Assembly: GCA_938048755.1 (NCBI GenBank)
Contig: CALIUG010000166.1
Span: forward strand, 1-36,827
From: an uncultured Alphaproteobacteria bacterium
GTDB taxonomy: Bacteria; Pseudomonadota; Alphaproteobacteria; SP197
DNA: 36,827 nucleotides
Reading direction: 5' to 3'
The translations under genes and the position numbers were made by a program. Shown piece after piece: positions 1 through 7,863 of the stretch (the first letter of the stretch is position 1; every line of letters starts with the position of its first letter). Under the pieces are notes generated by a model. That model ran no database searches. It saw only the letters and a list, made by a program, of their open reading frames with translations, and had not been told where the DNA came from.

Positions 1-819
1 CCGGGAACGGCCCCCTGGCCCGTGGTGTTCGTTCTGCAAGGCGGCAACGATCGGGCCAATCGTATTCGCCGTCGGATGGGGTGGGACGATCTGGCAGATC
101 AGGAAGGGTTTGCCGTGGTCTATCCTATTGGGATCAACCGAGGCTGGAACGATGGCCGGGCCAACACCGTGCGTTATGACCCCGGCGAAGCACCCGATGA
201 CGTAGCGTTCTTCGATGCCTTGCTGGACCACCTGATTGCACAAGGTGTTGCGGACGCCGAGCAGGTCTATGTCACCGGGCCCTCGAACGGCGGCATGATG
301 ACCTACCGTCTGATGTGTGATCGGGCAGACCGCATTGCCGGTGCCGCGCCGCTCATCGCCAACATGACCGAGGTTCTCTACCCGGTCTGCGCTCCTTCCC
401 GGCCCGTCCCGGTCATGATCATCAACGGCACCGAAGATGCCCTCATCCCTTGGGATGGCGGCGTCATCGCTGACAACGAAGACCGCGGACGTGTGATGTC
501 AACCGTCGCCTCCGTCTTCTTCTGGAGCGCGGCGAATCGCTGTGCGGGCACGTTTACCGAACAGCAACTCCCCGACCTGGCCCCCGACGACTCCAGCATT
601 GTCTTCCGACTGGATTGGCAGGACTGCGGGGCTCCTGTCGTTCTGATGCGGGTGGAGGGCGGCGGCCACAGGGTTCCTGGCGACACAATCCGGTTTGGAG
701 AGAAGCTGGTCGAAGCGTTTTTGGGCGCCCAGAACAACGAGATCCGGACAGCTCCCTACATCTGGAACTTCTTCCAGTCGCTAACACCCCAGACACTAGA
801 GGAAGCGTCCGGCGATTAA
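1..819 (+). CDS. PHB-depolymerase/LpqC-family esterase, 5' end outside window
   Basis: The frame is open from the first base, so the N-terminus, including any signal peptide, lies upstream. The visible 272 codons form an alpha/beta-hydrolase of the polyhydroxybutyrate depolymerase/LpqC esterase family. Counting from base 1, the nucleophile is Ser95 in a GPSNGG elbow, the acid is probably Asp146 (NGTEDALIPW) and the base His223 (GGGHRVPG). The C-terminal stretch ending in IWNFF is the usual end of this family. Known members hydrolyse polyhydroxybutyrate, feruloyl or acetyl-xylan esters, and the sequence does not separate these. The phasin at 5.1-5.6 kb makes a polyester link possible but is not adjacent evidence. 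The stop codon lies in a TTAA shared with the stop of the convergent reductase gene. Family is secure; substrate is unknown. Confidence 0.85.
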   Translation, partial: PGTAPWPVVFVLQGGNDRANRIRRRMGWDDLADQEGFAVVYPIGINRGWNDGRANTVRYDPGEAPDDVAFFDALLDHLIAQGVADAEQVYVTGPSNGGMMTYRLMCDRADRIAGAAPLIANMTEVLYPVCAPSRPVPVMIINGTEDALIPWDGGVIADNEDRGRVMSTVASVFFWSAANRCAGTFTEQQLPDLAPDDSSIVFRLDWQDCGAPVVLMRVEGGGHRVPGDTIRFGEKLVEAFLGAQNNEIRTAPYIWNFFQSLTPQTLEEASGD

Positions 820-1409
820 CGCAGTGATGCAATCTTGCGATCCACGCGCTCCATGAAAGAGCAACGTTGCCGGTTGCTGGCCGAATCGATGTTGTGCAAC
901 CCGAGCCAGAACGTGCGACAGCGGCGATGACAGCAACTCCTTAACGCACGCAGCATGATCTTGCGGCCTGGTGCGCACATCACAAAGGTCCAGTACCACC
1001 ATGGCGAACCCAGCGTCGTAACAACGCCGAGCCAACGAACCCTGGACAATCTTGGCGTCATGTCTGCAGGGCGGCCCTCCATCAAAAATGCCTCATAGGG
1101 CAACACGACACGCTCCATCCAACCCTTGAGCATGGCAGGTGGACCCATCCACCAGGTAAGAAAGACAAAGACAACACCATCGCAGGCCGCAAGCCGGTCG
1201 ACGTGATCACGGACCGCTTCCGCGTTTGAAACGGCCTGGTGATAATGACGCCGCTGTTCGGCAGTCATCACGGGTTCGAATCCTTCGGCGTAGAGGTCCA
1301 CGAGGTCGACCTCATGACCTGCCGTAATTGACGACTCGACCACGCGATCCCGCAGAGCCGCACCGCAGCTCTCAGGCACAGGGTGGCTCGACACCACCAG
1401 CAGTTTCAT
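816..1409 (-). CDS. Flavodoxin-fold NAD(P)H:quinone reductase family protein
   Basis: This 197-residue protein belongs to the flavodoxin-2 fold family (NQO1, KefF and MdaB relatives), which use FMN or FAD to reduce quinones or other acceptors with NAD(P)H in the cytoplasm. The sequence opens with a beta strand and phosphate-binding loop, MKLLVVSSHPVPESCGAALR. It continues with VVFVFLTWWMGPPAMLKGWMERV, broken here as the TWWMGPPAMLKGW segment typical of the family, and VTTLGSPWW. The C-terminal region rich in Cys and Arg followed by an ERV helix fits relatives acting on unknown quinones. I start at the ATG at 1409 because the flavin-binding strand begins there; a TTG at 1487 would add 26 residues unlike the family. 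The Shine-Dalgarno is weak. Its stop overlaps the upstream esterase stop tail-to-tail. Physiological acceptor unknown. Confidence 0.82.
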   Translation of the reverse strand: MKLLVVSSHPVPESCGAALRDRVVESSITAGHEVDLVDLYAEGFEPVMTAEQRRHYHQAVSNAEAVRDHVDRLAACDGVVFVFLTWWMGPPAMLKGWMERVVLPYEAFLMEGRPADMTPRLSRVRWLGVVTTLGSPWWYWTFVMCAPGRKIMLRALRSCCHRRCRTFWLGLHNIDSASNRQRCSFMERVDRKIASLR

Positions 1410-1609
1410 GGCGTTGTGGCCCAGCCAACCGCAAACCGGCAGGCCGACAGAATTCCTGATATCTGATGAGTCATGGGGCGCCTCCAATCCACGCGGTGTG
1501 GTTCGTCGGCCCCGTTTTCAGCCGGTGCCAGAGGCGAGGTCTTCCCTCTCATTGATCGCGCGAAACGTCAAGGCCTGCAGGAGCGGCAGTGAGCTCTCGC
1601 CGCACCGCC

Positions 1610-2110
1610 TCAGTTCGCGAGCACTATCCATCCATTCAGGGTAAGCGCGAATCCGCACCACATCAGATAGGGAAGCATGATGAGCGATGCAAAAGGCGTT
1701 TCCCACCATGCGACACGTACCAGCACTACGATGGCCGCGATCAATGCGACAAGGTCAAGCAAGGCAAGAAGCGGTTGCTCCAGGCCGAAGAAGATCCAGC
1801 TCCAGGCCAGATTGAGCGCCAGCTGCAGGAAGAACAGGCTCAGGACCTGACGCCTGCGCTCGCTTGCTGGTGACTGCCAGATGATCCAGAGCGCGATTCC
1901 GATGGTGATGTAGAGCACCGTCCAGACCGGGCCGAAGACCCAGGACGGCGGGTTCCAGGGGGCCTTTTCGATGCTCTCGTACCAGCTCCCCGGACCGGTC
2001 TGGGTCGCAAGCGCACCGAGTGCGGAGACAGCAAGGCACAACAGGATGCATAGCGCCAAAGAAACCCAGCGCATCATGCCGGATTGACGAAGTTTCAGAT
2101 CAGCAGACAT
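1610..2110 (-). CDS. tspO: TspO/MBR family tryptophan-rich sensory protein
   Basis: The 166-residue protein is a five-helix membrane protein of the TspO/peripheral benzodiazepine receptor family, which binds porphyrins and, in photosynthetic alphaproteobacteria, modulates pigment gene expression and stress responses. After a first hydrophobic helix (about residues 13-35) comes the family signature WYESIEKAPWNPPSWVFGPVW, given here in part as KAPWNPPSWVFGPVWTVLY. It is followed by LNLAWSWIFF and by a last helix with PYLMWCGFALTLN. The many Trp residues and the length match the family. It reads on the same strand as clpA, 124 bp downstream of its stop, so shared transcription is possible but not shown. 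The 200 bp between its stop and the next gene contains nothing recognisable. Family assignment is firm; the ligand and role in this organism are inferred only. Confidence 0.93.
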   Translation of the reverse strand: MSADLKLRQSGMMRWVSLALCILLCLAVSALGALATQTGPGSWYESIEKAPWNPPSWVFGPVWTVLYITIGIALWIIWQSPASERRRQVLSLFFLQLALNLAWSWIFFGLEQPLLALLDLVALIAAIVVLVRVAWWETPFASLIMLPYLMWCGFALTLNGWIVLAN

Positions 2111-2234
2111 GGAATCAGGTCCAGACAGTCAGGAAGTCGCGCCCACACATGTGAGAGACGCCTGATGGAAAACCGTCAAAGAGCCTCGAGTTCCCTGCAA
2201 CCGAGCGGGAGAACGGCCAACCCTCACCAGGTGA

Positions 2235-4553
2235 TCAGCGTGTCACCTTGGCAGGCGCTTTCTTCTTGCCGCGCTTGCTCTTCTTAGTCTCACCCTTGAG
2301 GAAATCGCGGGTGACAAACTCGAACCCGAGCTTGTCATCCTCCTCGACGACGACCCTGGCACGGCCGCCGCCTACCAGGTTGCCAAACAGCAATTCGTCG
2401 GCGAGCGGTTTCTTGATGCTCTCCTGAATCGCGCGGGCAAGTGGGCGGGCGCCGAAGTTCTCGTCATAGCCGTGACGGCCAAGCCAGTCGCGGGCTTCAT
2501 CGGAAAGCTCGATGGTGACACCACGGTCGGCCAACTGGGCTTCCAGCTGCTTGATGAACTTGTCGACGACATAGCCGATCGTCTTGCGGCCCAGGGCTGC
2601 GAAACCGACGATGGCGTCCAGACGGTTGCGGAACTCCGGCGTGAAGAGCTTCTCAATGGCTTCCTTATCGTCGCCTTCCCGCTTTGTCCGGCCAAAACCG
2701 ATGGCAGGTTTCGCAAGGTCAGCCGCACCGGCATTGGTGGTCATGATCAGAACGACGTTGCGGAAATCGATCTTCTTGCCGTTGTGATCGGTGAGCTTGC
2801 CGTAGTCCATGATCTGCAACAGCACGTTGAAGAGGTCGGGATGGGCTTTCTCGATCTCGTCGAGCAGCAGCACCACGTGGGGGTTCTGATCCACGGCATC
2901 GGTTAGCAGGCCGCCCTGATCAAACCCGACATAGCCCGGGGGCGCACCGATCAGGCGCGACACGGTGTGACGCTCCATGTATTCGGACATGTCGAAGCGG
3001 ACCAGTTCCACGCCCATGATATCGGCAAGCTGGCGCGCAACCTCGGTCTTGCCCACGCCCGTAGGTCCGGCGAAGAGGTAACTGCCGATCGGCTTCTCGG
3101 GCTCACACAAGCCTGCGCGCGACATCTTGATGGCGTCTGCCAGAGAGTCGATGGCTGAATCCTGGCCGAACACGACGGCTTTCAATTCATCGGCAAGCGA
3201 GGCGAGCGATGCCTTGTCCTGGCTTGAGACATTCTTGGGTGGGACGCGCGCCATGCGAGCAATGACCGATTCGACGTCCTTGACGCCGATGGTCTTCTTG
3301 CGCCGTGCGGTCGGTACCAGCATCTGGGCGGCACCAACCTCATCCATGACGTCGATCGCCTTGTCGGGCAGTTTACGGTCATGCAGGTACTTGTCCGAGA
3401 GTTCCACGGCCGCCTTAATCGCGTCCTGGGTGTAGCGAATGCCGTGGAAATCCTCGTAATGCGGCTTCAACCCTTTCAGGATCTTCACCGCATCAGGGAC
3501 TGAAGGTTCCGGCACATCGATCTTCTGGAAGCGCCGTGCCAAGGCACGGTCCTTCTCGAAGTGATTCCGGTATTCCTTGTAGGTCGTCGAACCCATGCAA
3601 CGCAGCGTTCCTGCCTGAAGGGCGGGCTTGAGCATGTTGGAGGCGTCCATCGCCCCGCCTGACGTTGCACCCGCACCAATCACGGTATGGATCTCATCAA
3701 TGAACATGATGGCGTTGACGTCGGCTTCCAGTTCCGAAACGACGGCCTTCAGGCGTTCCTCGAAATCACCGCGATAACGGGTGCCAGCGAGCAAGGCACC
3801 CATATCGAGCGCATAGATCGTTGCTTCCGACAGCACATCGGGCACGTCGCCTTCGACGATACGTTTCGCCAATCCTTCGGCAATGGCGGTCTTGCCGACA
3901 CCGGGATCGCCAACGTAGAGCGGATTGTTCTTGGTGCGGCGGCACAGCACCTGGATCGTGCGCTCCACCTCTTGATCGCGACCGATCAGCGGGTCGATCT
4001 TTCCAGACCGGGCCTTTTCGTTGAGATTCACGCAATAGGCATCAAGCGCCTCGGCGCCCTGCTTGACCGGCTCATCTTCCTGATCGGCGCCATGCACGGT
4101 CTTGGGCTCACTTTCTCCGGGAACCTTGGCAACGCCATGGCTGATGTAGCTAACGGCATCCAGGCGCGTCATATCCTGCTGTTGCAGGAAGTAGACCGCG
4201 TGGCTCTCACGCTCCGAGAACAGGGCAACCAGGACATTGGCCCCGGTGACCTCACCACGCCCGGCCGACTGGACATGCATGGCGGCGCGGTGGAGCGCGC
4301 GCTGGAAGCCTGCGGTGGGTTTGGCCTCGACGAAGCCATCCACGACCAGACCCGCAAGTTCATGATCGATGAAGTCCTCGACCTCCTCGCGAATGCGTTC
4401 AACATCGATGCTACAGGCACGCATGACTGCAATGGCATCATCATCCTCGGTCAGTGCGAGAAGGAGATGCTCAAGCGTTGCGTACTCGTGCTTGCGCTCG
4501 TTTGCCAGGGCAAGAGCGTGACGGAGCGTTTGTTCCAAATTGGCCGAGAGCAT
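2235..4553 (-). CDS. clpA: ATP-dependent Clp protease ATP-binding subunit ClpA
   Basis: ClpA is the hexameric AAA+ unfoldase that feeds substrates, including ClpS-delivered N-degron proteins, into ClpP in the cytoplasm. The 772-residue length fits the family. An N-terminal helical repeat domain occupies about residues 1-145. The first AAA module carries Walker A GDPGVGKT near residue 215 and Walker [10 protein letters not shown]. The second carries GPTGVGKT near 493 and [12 protein letters not shown]. An IGF tripeptide near 618 sits where the ClpP-docking IGL/F loop is found. The C-terminal tail, after the D2 small domain, is lysine-rich (KKSKRGKKK), longer and more basic than the Escherichia coli end. 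clpS lies six bases upstream on the same strand, so the two are almost certainly co-transcribed. Assignment is secure. Confidence 0.98.
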   Translation of the reverse strand: MLSANLEQTLRHALALANERKHEYATLEHLLLALTEDDDAIAVMRACSIDVERIREEVEDFIDHELAGLVVDGFVEAKPTAGFQRALHRAAMHVQSAGRGEVTGANVLVALFSERESHAVYFLQQQDMTRLDAVSYISHGVAKVPGESEPKTVHGADQEDEPVKQGAEALDAYCVNLNEKARSGKIDPLIGRDQEVERTIQVLCRRTKNNPLYVGDPGVGKTAIAEGLAKRIVEGDVPDVLSEATIYALDMGALLAGTRYRGDFEERLKAVVSELEADVNAIMFIDEIHTVIGAGATSGGAMDASNMLKPALQAGTLRCMGSTTYKEYRNHFEKDRALARRFQKIDVPEPSVPDAVKILKGLKPHYEDFHGIRYTQDAIKAAVELSDKYLHDRKLPDKAIDVMDEVGAAQMLVPTARRKKTIGVKDVESVIARMARVPPKNVSSQDKASLASLADELKAVVFGQDSAIDSLADAIKMSRAGLCEPEKPIGSYLFAGPTGVGKTEVARQLADIMGVELVRFDMSEYMERHTVSRLIGAPPGYVGFDQGGLLTDAVDQNPHVVLLLDEIEKAHPDLFNVLLQIMDYGKLTDHNGKKIDFRNVVLIMTTNAGAADLAKPAIGFGRTKREGDDKEAIEKLFTPEFRNRLDAIVGFAALGRKTIGYVVDKFIKQLEAQLADRGVTIELSDEARDWLGRHGYDENFGARPLARAIQESIKKPLADELLFGNLVGGGRARVVVEEDDKLGFEFVTRDFLKGETKKSKRGKKKAPAKVTR

Positions 4554-4559
4554 GAATTC

Positions 4560-4886
4560 TCAGTCCTTTTCCAACGTCGCCTGTAGAGGATGCTCGTTCT
4601 GCCGCGCATAGTCTATGACCTGCGTGACTTTTGTCTCTGCAACATCAAACGGATAGACACCGCATACTCCTACGCCCTTCTGGTGCACATGGAGCATGAT
4701 CTGAGCGGCTTCCTCCGCATCCTTGAAGAAATACTTCTGCAAAACGTGCACGACGAACTCCATCGGCGTGTAGTCGTCATTGAGCAGAAGAACCTTGTAC
4801 ATCGAAGGTTTCTTGGTCTTTGGCCGTGTTCGCGTCACCACCCCGGTATCGGGGCGGTCATCATCACGGCGTTTGTCGTCACTCAT
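4560..4886 (-). CDS. clpS: ATP-dependent Clp protease adaptor ClpS
   Basis: ClpS binds the N-terminal residue of N-degron substrates and hands them to ClpA. With the start chosen at 4886 (MSDDKRRDD) it has 108 residues: a flexible charged N-terminal extension of about 28 residues, then the conserved core [17 protein letters not shown]. Asn37, Asp38 and His69 (HVHQKG) fall where the N-degron pocket residues of Escherichia coli ClpS (Asn34, Asp35, His66) are expected. An in-frame ATG at 4904 would add six residues. It is the first gene of a two-gene operon with clpA. The roughly 120 bp upstream, before the phasin terminator, should hold its promoter; no convincing -35/-10 pair was seen on the minus strand. 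Confidence 0.96.
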   Translation of the reverse strand: MSDDKRRDDDRPDTGVVTRTRPKTKKPSMYKVLLLNDDYTPMEFVVHVLQKYFFKDAEEAAQIMLHVHQKGVGVCGVYPFDVAETKVTQVIDYARQNEHPLQATLEKD

Positions 4887-5010
4887 GGACCAGATGGGTG
4901 TCATACGGTGGCGTTCTAACCAGTCGGGTGAGGAAGGGCCTTGGACCCATGATATTGGAACTCATGCGCGGATTGAAAGGGTTGACACACCATTAGGGCC
5001 TTTCGGAAAC

Positions 5011-5041
5011 AAAAAGAGCCCGGCGCTTGTGCACCGGGCTC
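5011..5041 (-). terminator. Rho-independent terminator of the phasin gene
   Basis: Read on the minus strand, an 8-bp perfect stem (GAGCCCGG at 5034-5041 pairing with CCGGGCTC at 5016-5023) with a 10-nt loop is followed at once by TTTTT (5015-5011), then GTTT. It begins 27 bases after the phasin stop codon and is the clearest intrinsic terminator in the window. It should insulate clpS-clpA from phasin transcription. Confidence 0.9.
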
Positions 5042-5068
5042 GATTTCAGGCTATTCCGATCAGGTCGA

Positions 5069-5602
5069 TCAGGCGGCCTTGCTGGCGGCCTCGGTGACCA
5101 CGTCGGAGACACGGCGACCAATCGGCTGGCCAGCTTCGGTGGCAACCTTCATCCAGGCGCTCGAAATCTCGGCACCGTCGGAAACGACGCGGTCCATCGA
5201 GTTCTTCACGAAACCCTGCTGGATCTCGACGGCTTCCTGGAAGGACTTGGCGCCCAACAGAGCCTTCTGGGTCTCAACGCTCTGGGCGATCTGCTTGCGA
5301 GCGATGGCAAACATCTGGCCATTGAGGCTCTCAAAGCCCTTCATGAAGACATTGCCAGCTTCGACCATGGCCTCGAAATTGGCCTTGGGCATATCAGCGA
5401 CGGCTTCGAAGCCCTTGACTTCGGTGCCGGCCTTGCAGGCGTTGGTGACGGCTTCACGACCCATGGTAACCATGGTCTCGTAGCCCTTCACGGCTGCGTC
5501 GGTGTTGGACTTCACGACGGTCTCGGCGGCGGTCATGCCGGCATCGATGGCGTCATCCATGTGGGAAACAGTCTTCTGCGCGGTCTTTTTGGCGGTTGCC
5601 AT
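5069..5602 (-). CDS. Phasin family protein (PHA granule-associated)
   Basis: Phasins coat polyhydroxyalkanoate granules and control their number and size. This 177-residue protein is almost wholly predicted helical, rich in Ala, Glu, Lys and Val, with no membrane segment. It shows the phasin-type core around FEAMVEAGNVFMKGFESLN and a helix with QSVETQKALLGAKSFQEAVE, then FVKNSMDRVVSDGAEISS. The start ATG at 5602 follows a good Shine-Dalgarno (GGAG, eight bases away). The gene is monocistronic by layout, with paired palindromes upstream resembling PhaR operators and a strong terminator downstream. No PHA synthase or depolymerase gene is adjacent apart from the truncated esterase at 1-819. Some phasin-family proteins have roles away from PHA granules, so storage function is an inference supported by the operator-like sites. 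Confidence 0.9.
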   Translation of the reverse strand: MATAKKTAQKTVSHMDDAIDAGMTAAETVVKSNTDAAVKGYETMVTMGREAVTNACKAGTEVKGFEAVADMPKANFEAMVEAGNVFMKGFESLNGQMFAIARKQIAQSVETQKALLGAKSFQEAVEIQQGFVKNSMDRVVSDGAEISSAWMKVATEAGQPIGRRVSDVVTEAASKAA

Positions 5603-5626
5603 GTCACATACTCCAGTTGATTGCTT

Positions 5627-5641
5627 TGCTGCACTGCAGCA
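5627..5641. promoter_or_regulatory. PhaR-like operator, proximal perfect palindrome
   Basis: TGCTGCA-C-TGCAGCA is a perfect 7-bp inverted repeat around one central base. It lies 25 bases upstream of the phasin start codon, where a bound repressor would block transcription or initiation. It contains CTGC-N3-GCAG, the form described for the PhaR repressor of PHA genes in alphaproteobacteria. Assignment to PhaR is inference from that similarity and from the downstream phasin gene. Confidence 0.7.
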
Positions 5642-5686
5642 TTGACGGACACATGCGACTGTCTCATTGCGATTTCAAGAACTTTT

Positions 5687-5701
5687 TGTTGCAGTGCAGC
5701 A
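5687..5701. promoter_or_regulatory. PhaR-like operator, distal copy
   Basis: TGTTGCA-G-TGCAGCA matches the proximal palindrome with one half-site mismatch (TGTTGCA for TGCTGCA) and an inverted orientation of the central base. The two centres are exactly 60 bp apart, which is close to six helical turns. The stretch between them contains a TTGAAA hexamer on the minus strand (5673-5678) that could be the phasin -35, but no good -10 was found. The placement suggests a repressor bound at both sites of the phasin promoter. Confidence 0.6.
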
Positions 5702-5722
5702 AAATTGTGCGCCGCACCATTT

Positions 5723-6418
5723 CTAGTTCAGCCAACGCCCAGAAATAGCGTTGTTCCGCACCTCGGCTGCGTAGTAGAGCGCACTTGAATCATTGTGCCC
5801 CGGGTTCGTTCCTGAGTTGCCCCGCAGAGAATTCAGTGCAGGCAGATCACGCAGTTGCACAGGCGGCAGCTCATAACCCAAGGGGTCAAGCTTTTGGAGA
5901 TAGCCTGCAAACCCGACCATACCCAGTCTATCGCGCGGATAGGCCTGCACATGAAACTGGCCATTCAGGCATGCCACACCCGACCAGAAATAGTCATCGG
6001 ACCGCAGAGCCATCGTCGGAGCAGGCTCGTAGAAAGCGCTTTGATCAAGCAGATTAACCAGGCCACCCATTTCATCGCCCGATACGCGCGATTGCGCCGA
6101 TTGCGGATCGATGGCCGTGTTCAGACTCCCGTCAGTGATGAGAATCGTGCTCGTACCGACCCAGCGTTTCGATGTCAGCGTGCTGCTTCCATCCGGCGAG
6201 GCGACAAAATCGAAGGTTCTTGTCTCGTTGTTGAAATCAGCATTGTAGATAAGCCGCAATCGGTCCTGTGACCCCAGTGAGCAGAGCTCACGGATATCAT
6301 CACCGGCCAGATAGCTGAGCCATTGATAGCGGAAGCTGAAGCGGTCTCCCGCAGGCCCTGTTGTCTTGCAACTGGCAACAAGAAGACAGCAGGCAACAAA
6401 GAGGGCAAGGCGGGTCAT
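5723..6418 (-). CDS. Unrecognised lipoprotein coupled to the FAD oxidoreductase
   Basis: I do not recognise a family for this 231-residue protein. It begins MTRLALFVACCLLVASC: a basic n-region, a hydrophobic core and a lipobox (VAS before Cys17), so it is probably a diacylglyceryl-anchored lipoprotein of the cell envelope. The mature part is soluble, mixed alpha/beta in composition, with an acidic and Asn/Asp-rich C-terminal region and two further Cys residues. The reading frame runs open far upstream (to 7300), but that part is antiparallel-phase shadow of the oxidoreductase gene; the lipobox fixes the true start at 6418. The start ATG overlaps the oxidoreductase stop as ATGA, which implies translational coupling and a shared job or at least shared expression. 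Function cannot be given from the sequence. Confidence 0.8.
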   Translation of the reverse strand: MTRLALFVACCLLVASCKTTGPAGDRFSFRYQWLSYLAGDDIRELCSLGSQDRLRLIYNADFNNETRTFDFVASPDGSSTLTSKRWVGTSTILITDGSLNTAIDPQSAQSRVSGDEMGGLVNLLDQSAFYEPAPTMALRSDDYFWSGVACLNGQFHVQAYPRDRLGMVGFAGYLQKLDPLGYELPPVQLRDLPALNSLRGNSGTNPGHNDSSALYYAAEVRNNAISGRWLN

Positions 6419-7761
6419 CGACGATCCTTCCATCCGTACCAGAGATAGGCCGCGCGCAGGTACCACAAGCGCATCCATGGCAAGGGAAAATGGCGAAGTT
6501 GAGACTGCACAACAGGAGACAACCAGTTTTCCGCCGGTTCGTTCCCTGCAATCAGGCGCGCCACGGCTCGGCCCGAGTAGGTCGCCCATCCGACCCCTCC
6601 CCCATGGTAGCCGAAGGCATGCCAGACTCCCGGAGAGTCCGGCAGCTCGCCGATATGAGGAACTCTGGCGGCGGAAAGGCACACAAACCCGCGCCAGAAG
6701 TACTCGATGTCCACGTCGGACCATTCCGGCCACATCGCCCGGAACCGACCGATCAGCCAATGTCGGTACTGTTCGGTGGCGCCGGGCGTGTTGCGGGTTG
6801 CCGCCCTGGCACCCAGCAGGAAACGATTGCCCTTCACGAGCCGGAAGTAGAACAGCAGATTGCGAGTATCCCAAACCGGGCATTCCGTGACCCAGCGGTG
6901 ACGCGCGACCTCTTCGTCGCTCATGGCCCGCGTGACGATGATGTTGGAGAGAGCCGGCAGCAACGTGCCCGAAACGCCGGGATGCAGCTTGTCGCGTGTG
7001 AAACCGTTCGTGGCGATAATCACCTTCTCGGCGCTCAGACTGCCACCGGACGTGCGCAAACGATGTCTGGCGCCATCGCTTTCCCAACCGGTGACTTCCG
7101 TGTGGCCATGGAACGTGACGCCACGGCGGATACAGGCGCGGGCAAGGCCACGGGCATACTTCATGGGGTGCAGGGCAAATCCGGCATGGGTGAAGTACCC
7201 ACCATGGGCTTCCGGCCCGGCATATCCGCGCTCGGCCAGTTCCTCGCGCGACCAGACCTCCACCTTCCGGCCCAACACATCGCCCCAGGCTTTTGCCCAC
7301 TGGTCCATGCCATCCATGCGAGAGGCTTGATGTGCCACACCCAGTTCACCATCGCCCTGGGGATCGAAGTCTATGTCTTCGTCTTCACCAAGGCTCCGCA
7401 CCAGATCGATCGCTTCGAGTCCATTGCGGTAATACGTCCGGGTCGCTTCTTCGCCGAACGTCTGCTTCATTTCCGAAAGGCCGAGTTTGGAGCTGCCTGG
7501 CCCGACAAACCCGCCATTGCGGCCTGACGCCCCCCAGCCCGACGGACCAGCTTCAAGAATGCGCACATCGACATTGTAGTCACGCGCCAGGTGAAGGGCA
7601 GCGGACATGCCGGTGTAGCCTCCGCCGATGATTGCGACTTCACAGCGCTGATCGCCGGAAAGCGGTGCCCAGCCATCAACCTCGTCACCGGCACTGGCTG
7701 CCCAGTAGCTGTCGACGTGGTTGTCTGCCTTGTAGATCGAGGGATGATAAAGTTCTGCCAT
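6415..7761 (-). CDS. FAD-dependent oxidoreductase, DAO family (amine-oxidase-like)
   Basis: The 448-residue protein is a D-amino-acid-oxidase (DAO) superfamily flavoenzyme of the kind that includes gamma-glutamylputrescine oxidase (PuuB) and related amine and glycine oxidases. Near residue 42 it has the FAD dinucleotide-binding loop VAIIGGGYTGMSAALHLA, followed by an acidic strand end (RILEAG) that contacts the ribose. GRNGGF follows, and GYHGGGVGWATYSGRAVA near the C-terminus is the second conserved FAD contact. There is no signal peptide, so it is cytosolic. It would oxidise a C-N bond to an imine, giving H2O2 or passing electrons on; the substrate is not visible from sequence. It is the upstream member of a pair with the lipoprotein gene (ATGA overlap), and it is divergent from the iron-type alcohol dehydrogenase 102 bp away. 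Confidence 0.88.
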   Translation of the reverse strand: MAELYHPSIYKADNHVDSYWAASAGDEVDGWAPLSGDQRCEVAIIGGGYTGMSAALHLARDYNVDVRILEAGPSGWGASGRNGGFVGPGSSKLGLSEMKQTFGEEATRTYYRNGLEAIDLVRSLGEDEDIDFDPQGDGELGVAHQASRMDGMDQWAKAWGDVLGRKVEVWSREELAERGYAGPEAHGGYFTHAGFALHPMKYARGLARACIRRGVTFHGHTEVTGWESDGARHRLRTSGGSLSAEKVIIATNGFTRDKLHPGVSGTLLPALSNIIVTRAMSDEEVARHRWVTECPVWDTRNLLFYFRLVKGNRFLLGARAATRNTPGATEQYRHWLIGRFRAMWPEWSDVDIEYFWRGFVCLSAARVPHIGELPDSPGVWHAFGYHGGGVGWATYSGRAVARLIAGNEPAENWLSPVVQSQLRHFPLPWMRLWYLRAAYLWYGWKDRR

Positions 7762-7804
7762 GGACGCGGATCATAGATACCCCGGGCCCACGGGCAAGCC
7801 GTCA

Positions 7805-7832
7805 TTGACGTTCTCTCGCTTAGCGTTGATAT
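7805..7832 (+). promoter_or_regulatory. Candidate sigma-70-type promoter of the alcohol dehydrogenase gene
   Basis: TTGACG (7805-7810) and TGATAT (7827-7832) are separated by 16 bases, 32 bases before the start codon at 7864. Transcription would begin near 7839. It lies in the divergent gap with the FAD oxidoreductase. This is a match by eye to the consensus, not a tested promoter. Confidence 0.4.
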
Positions 7833-7863
7833 CTCCCTGCGGAACCAGTGGAGCTACGCCGTC

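Noticed and set aside
2224-2247. TCACC/GGTGA repeated arms at the clpA 3' end as a terminator or repeat element
   Set aside because: Only 5-bp arms without a T-run, partly inside the clpA coding end; likely chance.
3687-4586. 299-codon open frame on the plus strand opposite clpA
   Set aside because: It lies wholly antisense to the conserved clpA N-terminal part. Its composition is typical of high-GC antisense shadow and it resembles no family.
4982-5009. TTGACA on the plus strand as a promoter
   Set aside because: No plus-strand gene follows; clpS-clpA and phasin are on the minus strand and no -10 fits.
6419-7300. N-terminal extension of the lipoprotein reading frame
   Set aside because: It overlaps the FAD oxidoreductase in another frame, while a lipobox signal peptide starts exactly at 6418.
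6361-7527. 388-codon open frame on the plus strand opposite the FAD oxidoreductase
   Set aside because: Antisense to the FAD-binding gene and bridging into the lipoprotein gene; no domain recognised.
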